A stretch of 64,000 bases of DNA from Stentor coeruleus (taxonomy: Eukaryota > Ciliophora > Heterotrichea > Heterotrichida > Stentoridae): the NCBI GenBank assembly GCA_001970955.1, contig MPUH01000164.1:27820-91819 (forward strand), in the 5' to 3' direction. Positions 52,597 through 61,865 of this stretch are shown here, piece by piece (the first letter of the stretch is position 1; each line of letters opens with the position of its first letter). A program made the translations under genes and the position numbers. The notes below the pieces were generated by a model. The model was not told the DNA's origin. It ran no database searches and saw only the letters and a program-made list of their open reading frames with translations.

Positions 52597-53049
52597 ATGA
52601 TGAAAACCAGGTCTAAAACAGGAACCTTAAAAGCAATAAGAAAACCGATTTATTATGATAGTGATGAGAGTCAAGACAATGATATTTCCCCTGATTCAGA
52701 AAACCCAGATTTAAAATCAAACAGAAAACGCTTTAGAAAAAACGATGTTCAAGTCAAAGTTTTAATACAAGAATTCGATAAAAACAGGTTTTGGGGCAAA
52801 AAACTAGTCCTTGAACTCTCTGCAAAAACAGGTCTAACGGAATCTCAAGTTTATAAGTGGAATTGGGACTATAGGAAAAAGATTAGAAAAAGCGAAAAAC
52901 AGCCGATTGAAAACAAATTTTCATGCAAGGAAACTTTGATGCCAGGTAGTTTGGAAAGCGAAATTATGCAATTACAGAAATTTTATAAAGTCAGTTTTAA
53001 TGCGATGCCTATAACTACACCGAGCAGATTTTTATTTAGTGGGATGTAA
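52597..53049 (+). CDS. Homeodomain-like DNA-binding protein
   Basis: 150 residues. Residues about 42-100 look like a homeodomain: RKRFRKNDVQVKVLIQEFDK for arm and helix 1, LVLELSAKTGL for helix 2, and TESQVYKWNWDYRKKIRKS for recognition helix 3. The canonical WFQNRR is WNWDYRKK, a form I associate with protist homeobox-like proteins. The N-terminus is acidic and Ser-rich and the tail has no other domain. Nuclear transcription factor is the likely role. Call is by motif, not by alignment. Confidence 0.7.
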   Translation: MMKTRSKTGTLKAIRKPIYYDSDESQDNDISPDSENPDLKSNRKRFRKNDVQVKVLIQEFDKNRFWGKKLVLELSAKTGLTESQVYKWNWDYRKKIRKSEKQPIENKFSCKETLMPGSLESEIMQLQKFYKVSFNAMPITTPSRFLFSGM

Positions 53050-53798
53050 GAACAAAAGTAAATATATGATTAATATAGATTAACAAGTGATTTATGATTA
53101 CTATGGAATTTGGAAATTACTATTAATTTTTTTTGGATTTGAAATGCACTTTTAGAAACAGTTAACTTTTTTTATTAATTGGGGGTTTTGATTTTTGTTT
53201 ATTAGGTATGGTATATAGGATTTTTTGATATGATTATGTTTAGTTGGAGTTTTTGTATAGAATTTAATGATTTTTATTTGGAAAATAGTTTGGTTTTTTT
53301 TTGGTATAAGTTTACAGATACTGCTTTAGAGGTTTTGATAAGTATTTTATGTAAATAACAGGAAATAAAATATTTTTAGGATTTTTTTATCTTTGTAGTA
53401 TGTAAGTGTATATCTGACAATAAAAGAATTTATACACAAATTTGATTTTAAAAATATCTACAGCATATTTAAAATGTAAAAAAATGCTAAGAAAATATCA
53501 TGCAAAAATCCTAAAATTCCCTTATTTTAAATTCTTAATTACCACAAATTCTGATTTTTCATATAAAAAACTCTAAATTCTCATAGCGAATAATATTTAT
53601 TAGCAACCTGAGCTATTAATTATCCACTATATTATTATTAACAAATTTAAAGCTTTAAAACAAGGGTTTAATATAAACCCCTATAAAAATCTTATTTTAA
53701 TCACTAAAAAATCATATACCCTCTCATATAATTATTAAAATAGCATAAAATCAAAAAATCTTTCCAAACATTTTCTATTAAAATTTCTAAAAATAATA
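53050..53798. other. Intergenic with a clear skew switch
   Basis: About 750 bases between two plus-strand genes. 53050-53400 is G/T-rich and C-poor; 53450-53790 is C-bearing and G-poor. No gene seen. Confidence 0.65.
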
Positions 53799-54299
53799 AT
53801 GGAACTTCATCATCTATCACGTATTGTATCTCTATACCCAAATAAAGCAGTATCAAGATTTGCAACTTTCAAAATAAGAAAAAGCTTATTAGAACAAGGT
53901 TTAGCAACAGATGATGAAATTGTTAGTAGTTTACTTATATGTAAAAAATGTTCACAAAAGTTTATACCTGGGAAAAATTGTCAAGTATCTATTGAAGGTC
54001 CAAGAAAACAATATAGAAATTGTGTTTGTTACAAATGCAATGATTGTAATGTGAAAACTAGGTTTAATGGGATACCAAAAAAATTCGATCTTTACAACAT
54101 TAAACCAAAAGCCAAATTGGAAGTAGAACATCAGGAGACTGTTAAGAAAAATGAAAAAGATGATAAAAAAGAATCAATAATTAAAGCTTATACACAGCCT
54201 GCGTTTAGAAGTTTGAATAAACAAGAAAAGAAAAAATCCTTACTTGAAAGCTTTTTTGAAAGCACAAATGACAAGAATCTTTATAAGGTTTTTCATTAA
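53799..54299 (+). CDS. Rpr2/Rpp21/Snm1-like zinc-binding protein
   Basis: 166 residues. The central block LLICKKCSQKFIPGKNCQVS then RNCVCYKCNDCNVKTRFNG has the CxxC-PGxxC-VxI...CxxC-TRF pattern of the RNase P/MRP protein subunit family Rpr2/Rpp21/Snm1, which helps process tRNA and rRNA precursors. A helical N-terminus (ISRIVSLYPNKAVSRFATFK) precedes it, also usual in that family, and a basic C-terminal tail follows. Cys spacing is not perfectly canonical, so another small zinc-ribbon protein is possible. It converges with the gene ending at 54405. Confidence 0.6.
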   Translation: MELHHLSRIVSLYPNKAVSRFATFKIRKSLLEQGLATDDEIVSSLLICKKCSQKFIPGKNCQVSIEGPRKQYRNCVCYKCNDCNVKTRFNGIPKKFDLYNIKPKAKLEVEHQETVKKNEKDDKKESIIKAYTQPAFRSLNKQEKKKSLLESFFESTNDKNLYKVFH

Positions 54300-54404
54300 T
54301 AACAAATTTTTATAGGAATTATTCTTGAGTTTTTATATGAAGACAAGTTAAAACCACAACCCAAAAAAACATAAAAACCTAATCTACTCAAATTCTCTTA
54401 AAAT

Positions 54405-55238
54405 TTACACACTTTCTTTCTTAAACTTAATCGTAACCAATTCACTTTCACACCTTTTACATATAAACACCCTCTCTAAAAACTTCAAACTACTCTCTCC
54501 AAGTACTCCACAACACAATTTTTCCCATCTAAATATTCTTTACAAGCTTTCTTGTCTATTTCTCACACAAACATTAACAAAACTATTCCTCTTGCATTTT
54601 TCACAATAAATTCTCCCTGTAAACCCAACATTATTACTTTTCCTTCTACCAAAATAATAATTTTCTTTATTTCTCTTATCAACATCTTCATTTTTCTCAT
54701 ATCCTTGTCTATAAGGTGTTGAACTACTATTTGTATATAAAGTAGAAGTTTTTTGATCTAAAGGTGAAGCAATTGATGAATATAAAGCTTGATCAGTTAT
54801 TGAACCAATAAGAGAATGTCTATTACTATGAATTGATGGATATACTATAGAATGTTTAGGTTCATCTTCAAATGATATATCAGAAATAAGGTCATTTGAA
54901 GCTTCTTCTGTTGGATTTTCTTCTTCTGGATAATTAAAATCTTCAAATGATACAAGTTCTGTAGCTGAAACGAATTTGAAAATTCCTGGCGATGTGAAAT
55001 TACGTGAATGTTTTGTTGAAACAAATGAGTTTGTGTCTCGAGTTGCGAAACTACATGTGTGATTATGAGGATTTGAAGGTTTAAGTCTAAGCTCGGCACC
55101 TTTTTTGGTAACAGAAAAACTCCCGAATGGTTTGTTTTGGTGGAATTTACAGGAACATGAGTATGGATTTGGTGTGTTTGATGGGGTTTTTGGTTCGCGT
55201 ATTTGGCTTTGGTTTTTAGTATCAGTTAAACAATGCAT
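54405..55238 (-). CDS. Cys-rich protein with split zinc-ribbon-like C-terminus, two exons
   Basis: complement(join(54405..54528, 54544..55238)), 272 residues. The first 200 residues are Ser/Asn/Thr-rich and probably disordered. The C-terminal part has IYCEKCKRNSFVNVCVRN, then after the intron WEKLCCGVLGESSLKFLERV and FICKRCESELVTIKF: two CxxC knuckles with a hydrophobic segment between, loosely like the LITAF domain, a membrane-associated zinc fold of endosomal proteins. The second knuckle exists only after splicing, which argues that the intron is real. LITAF assignment is tentative. Confidence 0.65.
54529..54543 (-). other. 15-nt intron GTAAAGAATATTTAG
   Basis: Retention gives TAA; removal (codon split TT/A) extends the protein by 40 residues that supply the second CxxC pair. 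A at position 10. Confidence 0.84.
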
Positions 55239-55836
55239 TTATAAAGGGATAAAGTGCGGATATTTTTATATTTTAGAGTTTTTGAATTTGTAAAGATTAA
55301 GGTAGTGGATGATTAGTGGGATTGTAGAGTTTTGGATAGGAAGGTTTAGGATGTTGGGTTAGAAGAGTTGATAGAATTTTGTAATGGGTTATTTTGTATT
55401 ATAAATATGTGATTTTGGATATGGTTATGATTGGAAGGGTTGATTTTTTTGATTGTTGGATTATGGAATAAGATAGGGTTTTTAATAGGAATGGTTAGTT
55501 TGAATATAGATTTAATAATTATTATAACATGATAGGATTTTTTTTATGTCATTTGGGTATGGTAAACTTATCATCATCTTATCATAAAAAACAACAAAAG
55601 TATCAAAATCATGGTTTAGCCCACAAACTCTGCTAAAAAAATCTAAAATTTTTATTCCCTTCTTTACTCCTAGTTTTTATCAAATATCTTAACAAAATTC
55701 AATTGTTTGACAATAATACCTATTTTACACCTAATACTTTCTACAATTTTCTTCTTCCCAATCAGTTTAGTCAGCTTAAAGTTTCAACAGTTCTCAGGTA
55801 AGCTCTAAGACTAGCTATGGTCAAAAATGGCTGATA
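55239..55836. other. Intergenic, divergent promoter region
   Basis: About 600 bases. 55270-55530 is G-rich on the plus strand (5' flank of the minus gene, so C-rich on its coding strand), then C-bearing towards the zinc-finger gene. A plus-strand frame crossing 55105-55293 is antisense noise. Confidence 0.65.
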
Positions 55837-56292
55837 ATGTTTCAGTGCTACTATTCAGAATGTGGGAAAGACTACAGGACAAGGTTTAATCTTCGTCGTC
55901 ATATCAATTCCACTCATTTAAAAATCAAAAGCTTCATTTGTCAAGAATGTAAAAAGCTCTTTGTATCAAAACAAAACCTTAAAGAACATCATTACATACA
56001 TACAGGAGAAAAACCTTTTCCTTGTGATGAACCAGGCTGTGGGAAATGCTTTAGACAGTTTTCTCAGCTTTCAATCCATAAACGTATTCATTATCGGCAA
56101 AAAGTTGCCTCTAAAATCTATCATGAAATCCCAGATTTGTCCCTTTATGATATTTTATCATGTCTGGATATGAAAGAAAAGATAGATTGCGAAATTATGA
56201 ATAAAATATGTTTGCCTGGGTTCGTTAATGGGTTTAAAGGAGATAGGGTCAAGCTTCCAGTTTTACCATGTATGCTGAGTGCAAAAAAGTGA
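55837..56292 (+). CDS. C2H2 zinc-finger protein
   Basis: 151 residues with three C2H2 fingers in the first 90: CYYSECGKDYRTRFNLRRHI-NSTH (Cys4, Cys9, His22, His27), CQECKKLFVSKQNLKEHHYI-H, and CDEPGCGKCFRQFSQLSIHK-RIH. The linker HTGEKPF between fingers 2 and 3 is the classic DNA-binding linker. The C-terminal 60 residues (IPDLSLYDILSCLDMKEKID) have no known fold. A sequence-specific DNA-binding or TFIIIA-like role is inferred. The start could lie slightly upstream, but the first finger begins at residue 4 of this frame. Confidence 0.85.
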   Translation: MFQCYYSECGKDYRTRFNLRRHINSTHLKIKSFICQECKKLFVSKQNLKEHHYIHTGEKPFPCDEPGCGKCFRQFSQLSIHKRIHYRQKVASKIYHEIPDLSLYDILSCLDMKEKIDCEIMNKICLPGFVNGFKGDRVKLPVLPCMLSAKK

Positions 56293-56995
56293 GGTTTGTG
56301 TTATAAGTAATTAAAATTTTGGATAAGAAGTGTTAGGATAGAAGGATAAAAGGAGGGAGGGTATTGTTTTTTTTGATAATTTATGGGTTTTTAATTTGAG
56401 AATGGAGGGTTAGAGGCATATTTAAAATTAAAGATGTGATGCTAAGCTTATAGGTTTTGGATATTTTGTTTATTGGTTGATGGTGATTTAAAAGTATATT
56501 TTAATAACAACAAAATCATTATATAGCTTATAATACTATATGTTTTCTTAATATAATATTTACCTTTATCTAATTTACCTTAACTTATATAAAAAACATA
56601 AAAATTTCCTAAAAGCATATAATTTCATCCTCTCTTCCACTTCCTATTTTCACATTTTCCTCCTAAACTCCAAATCCTTAAACTAAAATCCAACTCATCA
56701 ACTCCTATCTTTTACACTTTTTACACCCACTACATCCATTATACAAATTTAAACCTCACTACCTACCAAACCTACAAACCCACAGTACCTTTACACCCCC
56801 TTTAATCTAAAACTCTAAAAAATCCTTTAAGCCAAACTTTAATTATCAAAAAATCCAATCCAAAACCCATCTAATCCAAAAAAACCTTCAACAATTTATT
56901 TTTCTATCCAATCATCTACACATCCTATCAAACATCCACACCTCTTATCACAATCTACCTATAAATACCTTGCTTTAACATAAAAAAATTAATAA
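56293..56995. other. Intergenic, strongest strand skew of the window
   Basis: About 700 bases. 56293-56480 is G-rich. 56641-56940 contains 94 C and only 2 G by my count on the plus strand, ending just before the UPF2 start. No gene seen. Confidence 0.75.
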
Positions 56996-59735
56996 ATGGA
57001 TTTCTTAGGTTTTTCTTCAGAAGATCTTGAAAAGCTCAACAGCCAAGGAAGCAAAAAGAAAAGTGAAGAATTTACACCAAAAATTTGCCCAATTCCCGAC
57101 CTAACCTCATATTCCGACTCAGTTCGAGCTAAATACATGCAAATCCGTGAACAAGAAATTCTTCGACTTAAAGCTCGGCATTATAACCAAAATCGTTCTC
57201 TAACAGCTAATGATAAAAACCTTAACTCACAATTGCCAAGAGTACAAAAATTCATCAAAAAACTCAAAGCAGTATCTGATGAAAATCGAGAAGAGTTGCT
57301 TAAAGAATTAGCTGAATTAAATCTTAAAAAGTTTATAAGCGAAGTTGCACATTCGTTAAGTGAAAACAAAATGCAGATAAAAGACTTACCTATTGTTGTA
57401 GATATAGCTTGTTGTCTTCATCAGCAATACCCTGAATTTCAGAAAGTATTTGAAAGTTATTTGAAGAAGCAACATAAGGATGGGGAAATTGTTCGTAAAA
57501 GGAACATTCTTCGTTTGATTGTTGAGATGTTGTGCTTTGGTTTGTGGTCTGACCTTGCAGGTTTTTTCAAAGTTACCCGTGACTATGTAAGAGCTTATTA
57601 GGGCTAATCCATCATCTCAAGACCTCAGTAACAACCTCATGCTTATCAGTACAGTTTTTAAACTCCGTTCAGAAGAGCTCCTTGGTTTTCCCCCAACTTC
57701 CGAGTTAGTATTACAAAAATCAAAAGAATCCATATCATTTACTAAAGCTAAAGCTCTTTCTGACTCAGAAAGCAACCAATTATCAAAAATCCTCAAAGAT
57801 TTCTATGTGGTTGCTTTAAATTTTGTTGAAGATTTACAGAAAAAATACAGAAACGTCGAAGAAAGAAACCAAAGAATCAAAAAAGAACTGAGTATTATTG
57901 ACGATGCAAGGATAACTGAAGGGAATATTTTAAGAAATGAGTTGGGAAAAGCAAGGGAAGCGATTATATCTTTAAGTGATGTGCTAAATGAGTCAACTCC
58001 TGTGTTTGAAGAAGATATTCTTATGAATGTTCCTGAAGAAATAAAAGATTTTAACCCAATGGAGTTGTTTGAAAGTGAAGAAGATAAGGATTTTTATTTA
58101 AAGCTTATGAATATTGAAGAAGCTAAAGAAGTTGTTAAAGAGCAGAAGGATAGTTTTGAAGTGTTTAAAAAAAGACTTATACAGTGTACGGCTAAGGATC
58201 TAGCAGACCAACTTGCTGATGAGTTTTTGAAAATCGCTAATAAGCAAAATAGAAAAAGTTTGATTGGCTGTTTGTGTAATTATTCAAAACATGTACAACA
58301 GTTGCCATTTTTTGCTAGGGTTATCTGCACAATTGGCCAAGTACTTAAAGAAGTGCCTAACAAAATCACAAGCAAACTTGAAAGCGAATATCATCAGCTA
58401 CAAGACCAAGCTGACCCAACTTCAGTAGAAATCCGTATAAGAAACCTTCGTTTCCTTGGTGAGTTTATGAAATTCCAAATAATCCAGCCATTAAACATGC
58501 TGAACTGTTTTGAAAAATGTTTAAGTAACTTTTCTGGAGAAAGCATAATAATATCTTGCCATTTACTAAACTCATGCGGAAAGTATCTTTGTAGACACCC
58601 ATGGTCATCAGAAAGAATGAATTTAATGATAAACAGAATGATGAGATTAAAAGAAAAAAAGCATCTTTCACCTGAAACCGAGCATCTTATTGAAGAAGCA
58701 GTTTTTACATGTAGACCTAAAGAGAGGCTTAGGAAAAAAAAACAAATATCCCAGCTTTATGAATTTATAAAATATGGATTTACAATACTAAACACTTCTA
58801 ATGTCCAAGAGACTATAAGAAATCTTTTATCTTGCCCTATCCCAGAATCTGAAGTTTATTTAGCTAAAGCAGTATTTAAATCAGTTCGTAGAGGGAAAAT
58901 ATCTAACCTTCCCAACATATCTAAAGTTCTTGCAGGGCTTAAAACAAATATACACTTTTATAGTTCTATAGTGTTTATAGTAGACCTTTTATGTGAAGAT
59001 ATCCTCACCGAACTTAAACTTAATGATTTCCGTAAGTCTCAGTATCGAATATTAATGATAAAATTCTATGGTGAGCTCCATTGTTATAACATCATAGACT
59101 GCAATATGATCTTTAAAATGCTTTTTACTTTATTAAACCTAAGTACCGACACTTTCCGAGTCAAACTCATCTGGGCTCTTCTTGATACAGTTAAAGATCT
59201 TCTTAGTGGTCCACAATACAAAGCTATGCTTAAACCATTTCTTAATGAATTCCGTGGGTATATTCTTTCAAAACCAGGGATTTCTATTGAACTTGAATTC
59301 CTTGTTATGGACCTTCTTGAAATGTTTAGGTCACAAAAAGTTAAACCTGACTCTTTACAACCAGCTAAAATTGTTATAAATGAAGATAATGAAGCTAAAA
59401 AAAACTCTTCATCTAGTGGGACTAGTTCTGAAGAAGAAAATTTTGATGAGGAATTTAATAGGATTATTGAAGAGGAATCTAATGCTGCTAGGGTTATAGA
59501 AGCAGTTAGGGAAAAAGAAATACCAACAATTTTTGCTGATGGGGGCAATGGTGGGTTTAGGGTTTTGATTAAAAAAGCTGGTAAGGTCCAGATGAGACAA
59601 ATTCAACTACCTGAAAGCGACCCTTTGATTAAGTTTTCCGAAGAAAGGTCAAAGACCCAAGCTGCAGAACGGGAAAAGCTTTCTAGGGTTGTTGTGGATC
59701 TTCATCAGAGAAGGATGCTGGAAGATAACAAGTAA
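56996..59735 (+). CDS. UPF2: UPF2 nonsense-mediated decay factor, intron junction off by one base
   Basis: Exon 1 56996-57586 and a second exon from about 57603 to 59735, about 907 residues. Exon 1 gives the start of the first MIF4G domain (LPRVQKFIKKLKAV, then IVRKRNILRLIVEMLCFGLW). Exon 2 carries further MIF4G helices (LTELKLNDFRKSQYRILMIK; YGELHCYNIIDCNMIFKMLF) and the UPF1-binding C-terminus: an acidic SSGTSSEEENFDEE stretch, then GFRVLIKKAGKVQMRQIQLP and a charged helix ending HQRRMLEDNK. UPF2 bridges UPF1 and UPF3 in nonsense-mediated mRNA decay. The consensus intron at 57587-57601 removes a stop but leaves the frame off by one; a single extra G in the GGG at 57601-57603 would explain it. 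Shorter than the human protein (about 1270). Confidence 0.85.
57587..57601 (+). other. Probable 15-nt intron GTAAGAGCTTATTAG with frame problem
   Basis: Start and end fit the consensus, but A falls at position 11 instead of 10, and the downstream frame needs one base fewer. A GT-AG alternative of 13 nt at 57579-57591 keeps the frame. See finding. Confidence 0.6.
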
Positions 59736-60198
59736 TTGTTGAAGGCTGAAATAGAAGCAGCAAGTTTTAGGTTAGTTTATTAGTTTCCTTTTTTTTTAGA
59801 TTTTTGTATAGGATTGAGGAAGTTGATATTTTTTGATTTTGTGTATGTAAGATTTAATATTTAAGGTTTATGAAATATGGATTATGGCTAGAATATGAAT
59901 GGAGAGAGGAGAAAATAATATGTATGGTAATATGGTTATATTAATTATTGATAGAGATTATAAGTTTTTATTAGTTTTTTAATTAGGAAGTTATGGGTAT
60001 TGGAGTTTTAGTTAGTGATATTTTTAATGATTAGTGAAATTAAGATTTTTAGGTTTTATTAAGTATAAGTTTTTTAAGAAATATATACGAGTTATGGGTA
60101 GGATTATGTAATGTGTGAAGATAAGCTGAGGCATGATTGAAAAGCTAATGTTGTTATGAAGGTGGGAAATTAGATAAGATAGTGTTTCTAGAATATAA
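59736..60198. other. Intergenic, G-rich and nearly C-free
   Basis: About 460 bases. 59821-60060 has about 51 G and 1 C by my count on the plus strand, 3' of UPF2. No gene seen. Confidence 0.75.
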
Positions 60199-61233
60199 AT
60201 GGCAGGAGTTGGGTCTGTTTGGAATGCTAATAATTGGCACTGGGAAGAAAAAAACTACAAGCAATGGGGCAATAGTAGACTGACAGAACTGTTGCTAGGC
60301 CTTAGGCTAAAAGAAATTGGCTATTCCATAACATTCCCCGAAGTTACCAAGCTCACCGGTGAGGCTTCAGTCAACATCCGTAAAGGTAAAACCATCTTAT
60401 TATTCGAATACGAAATCGAAGGTACATGGAAAGCTATTCAAGAATTAACAACCTATGATGGGAAGTTCAAAATTATCGAGTTCAACCAAGAAGAAATAGA
60501 TGATTTCCAATTAGAAGCTACAGCAACACAAGACACTGAAGATTCCAATAAAATAAAATACTTCCTCCAATCAAAAGCTAAAAAAGAGTTCACAAAGCTA
60601 TTCCAACAGTTTTACCGTGAATTCAAAGAACTAGAATCAAACAGTGTGAAATTAGAAATTGATAAGAAAAGAAGGTTAGAAGAAGAGGAAAAAAGAAAAG
60701 TTGCATTAACTGAAAAATCTGAGGAACAAGCAAAAATACTAAAAGACGCCCAAGAACGAGAGGCTCAAATGCGTGAAGAAGTAAAAAAACAGCGAAATGA
60801 AGAAGAATTTAAAGGTGAAGGTTCAGTTTGGAACACAGGGTCTTATTTTTGGGAAGAAAAATCTGTTAGTTGGGCTTGTGATAGAATAAAATCTCTTATA
60901 ACAGATAAAGTTGTTACAATTGATAATGGAGAAATAAAACTTACAGTTAATGAAGTACTTGGAGATTCAGGGGTTAGTATTAGAAAAGGGAAAAAAATTA
61001 TCACATACTGCCATGAACTGAAAATCAAATGGGAAGGTAAAGTTGGGGATATTACAGCTAATGGAGAAATTCATTTACCAGATATTAGTGAGGATTCATC
61101 TTTTGATATGCATATTACTTATACAACAAACAACCCAGGACAAGATATTTTTAGAGGCTTTTTGGAAAAAAATGTTAAAGATGAGATCAAGGCCAGCATA
61201 CAAATTTTTGTTAATCAGCTTAAGGAAGTTTAA
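60199..61233 (+). CDS. Hsp90 co-chaperone with two Aha1 N-terminal domains
   Basis: 344 residues. Domain 1 (1-150) is an Aha1/Hch1 N-terminal domain with the motif NANNWHW (9-15), matching NxNNWHW, which stimulates the Hsp90 ATPase. A Glu/Lys-rich helix (about 150-205) links it to domain 2 (205-344), which repeats the same fold: GEGSVWNTGSYFWEEKSVSW aligns with GVGSVWNANNWHWEEKNYKQ, and GVSIRKGKKIITYCHELKIKW with ASVNIRKGKTILLFEYEIEGTW (given in part). Domain 2 lost the NxNNWHW motif. The usual Aha1 C-terminal SRPBCC domain is absent. A bivalent or clamp-like Hsp90 binder is inferred. Confidence 0.88.
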   Translation: MAGVGSVWNANNWHWEEKNYKQWGNSRLTELLLGLRLKEIGYSITFPEVTKLTGEASVNIRKGKTILLFEYEIEGTWKAIQELTTYDGKFKIIEFNQEEIDDFQLEATATQDTEDSNKIKYFLQSKAKKEFTKLFQQFYREFKELESNSVKLEIDKKRRLEEEEKRKVALTEKSEEQAKILKDAQEREAQMREEVKKQRNEEEFKGEGSVWNTGSYFWEEKSVSWACDRIKSLITDKVVTIDNGEIKLTVNEVLGDSGVSIRKGKKIITYCHELKIKWEGKVGDITANGEIHLPDISEDSSFDMHITYTTNNPGQDIFRGFLEKNVKDEIKASIQIFVNQLKEV

Positions 61234-61865
61234 TAAAATAATGGGTTGGTTTTGGGAATTGGATTTAGGATTTTTTTTAAGCTTGATAGTTTTTATATGA
61301 GTAGAATTTTTATTTGTTTTTTGTGTTATTTTTTTATACAGAATTTAGTAGAGTTTTGAAGTTTTAAGATTTTTTAATTTTATATTAGGATTCGGATTCT
61401 TCTTTTGTTTGTTTATGAATAGATTCTTAGTTAGAAATTTCATATAAATTTACTTATAGAAATTGTGTAATAAAAGTTGTTACATAATTATTTCTATAAT
61501 CCAAGGTTATTAAAATCATTAAACACTTCACAGTTAACCTAAATTCTATTATGAAAATTAACAAAAATTTTTTTTCTCTAAAATTATAGATAATCTTATA
61601 TTAAAACACATACAATTTTCTTATGCCATAAATACACAAGACCAAACACATGAATCTATAATAATAATTTATATTAAAATTATAAACTTAATAAATATCC
61701 TTTTATAATCTTTTTATATTATAACTTTTTCAATTTATTTCCTTTATTTCTCATCATTCTTCTAATCACCCTTATTTCTAATAAAAGCATCCCATTATTA
61801 AAAACTAACAATCTCAAATATCCCTCTACCCATATCCAGCCTTTTAATTTTATATCAATCAAATA
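61234..61865. other. Intergenic between convergent genes
   Basis: About 630 bases. G/T-rich until about 61400, then C-rich and G-poor from about 61500 to 61865, as expected for two converging 3' flanks. No gene seen. Confidence 0.7.

Noticed and set aside
57544-57560. Alternative UPF2 introns of 14 or 17 nt ending at TTGCAG
   Set aside because: Neither gives the downstream frame, and both would remove residues of the MIF4G helix.
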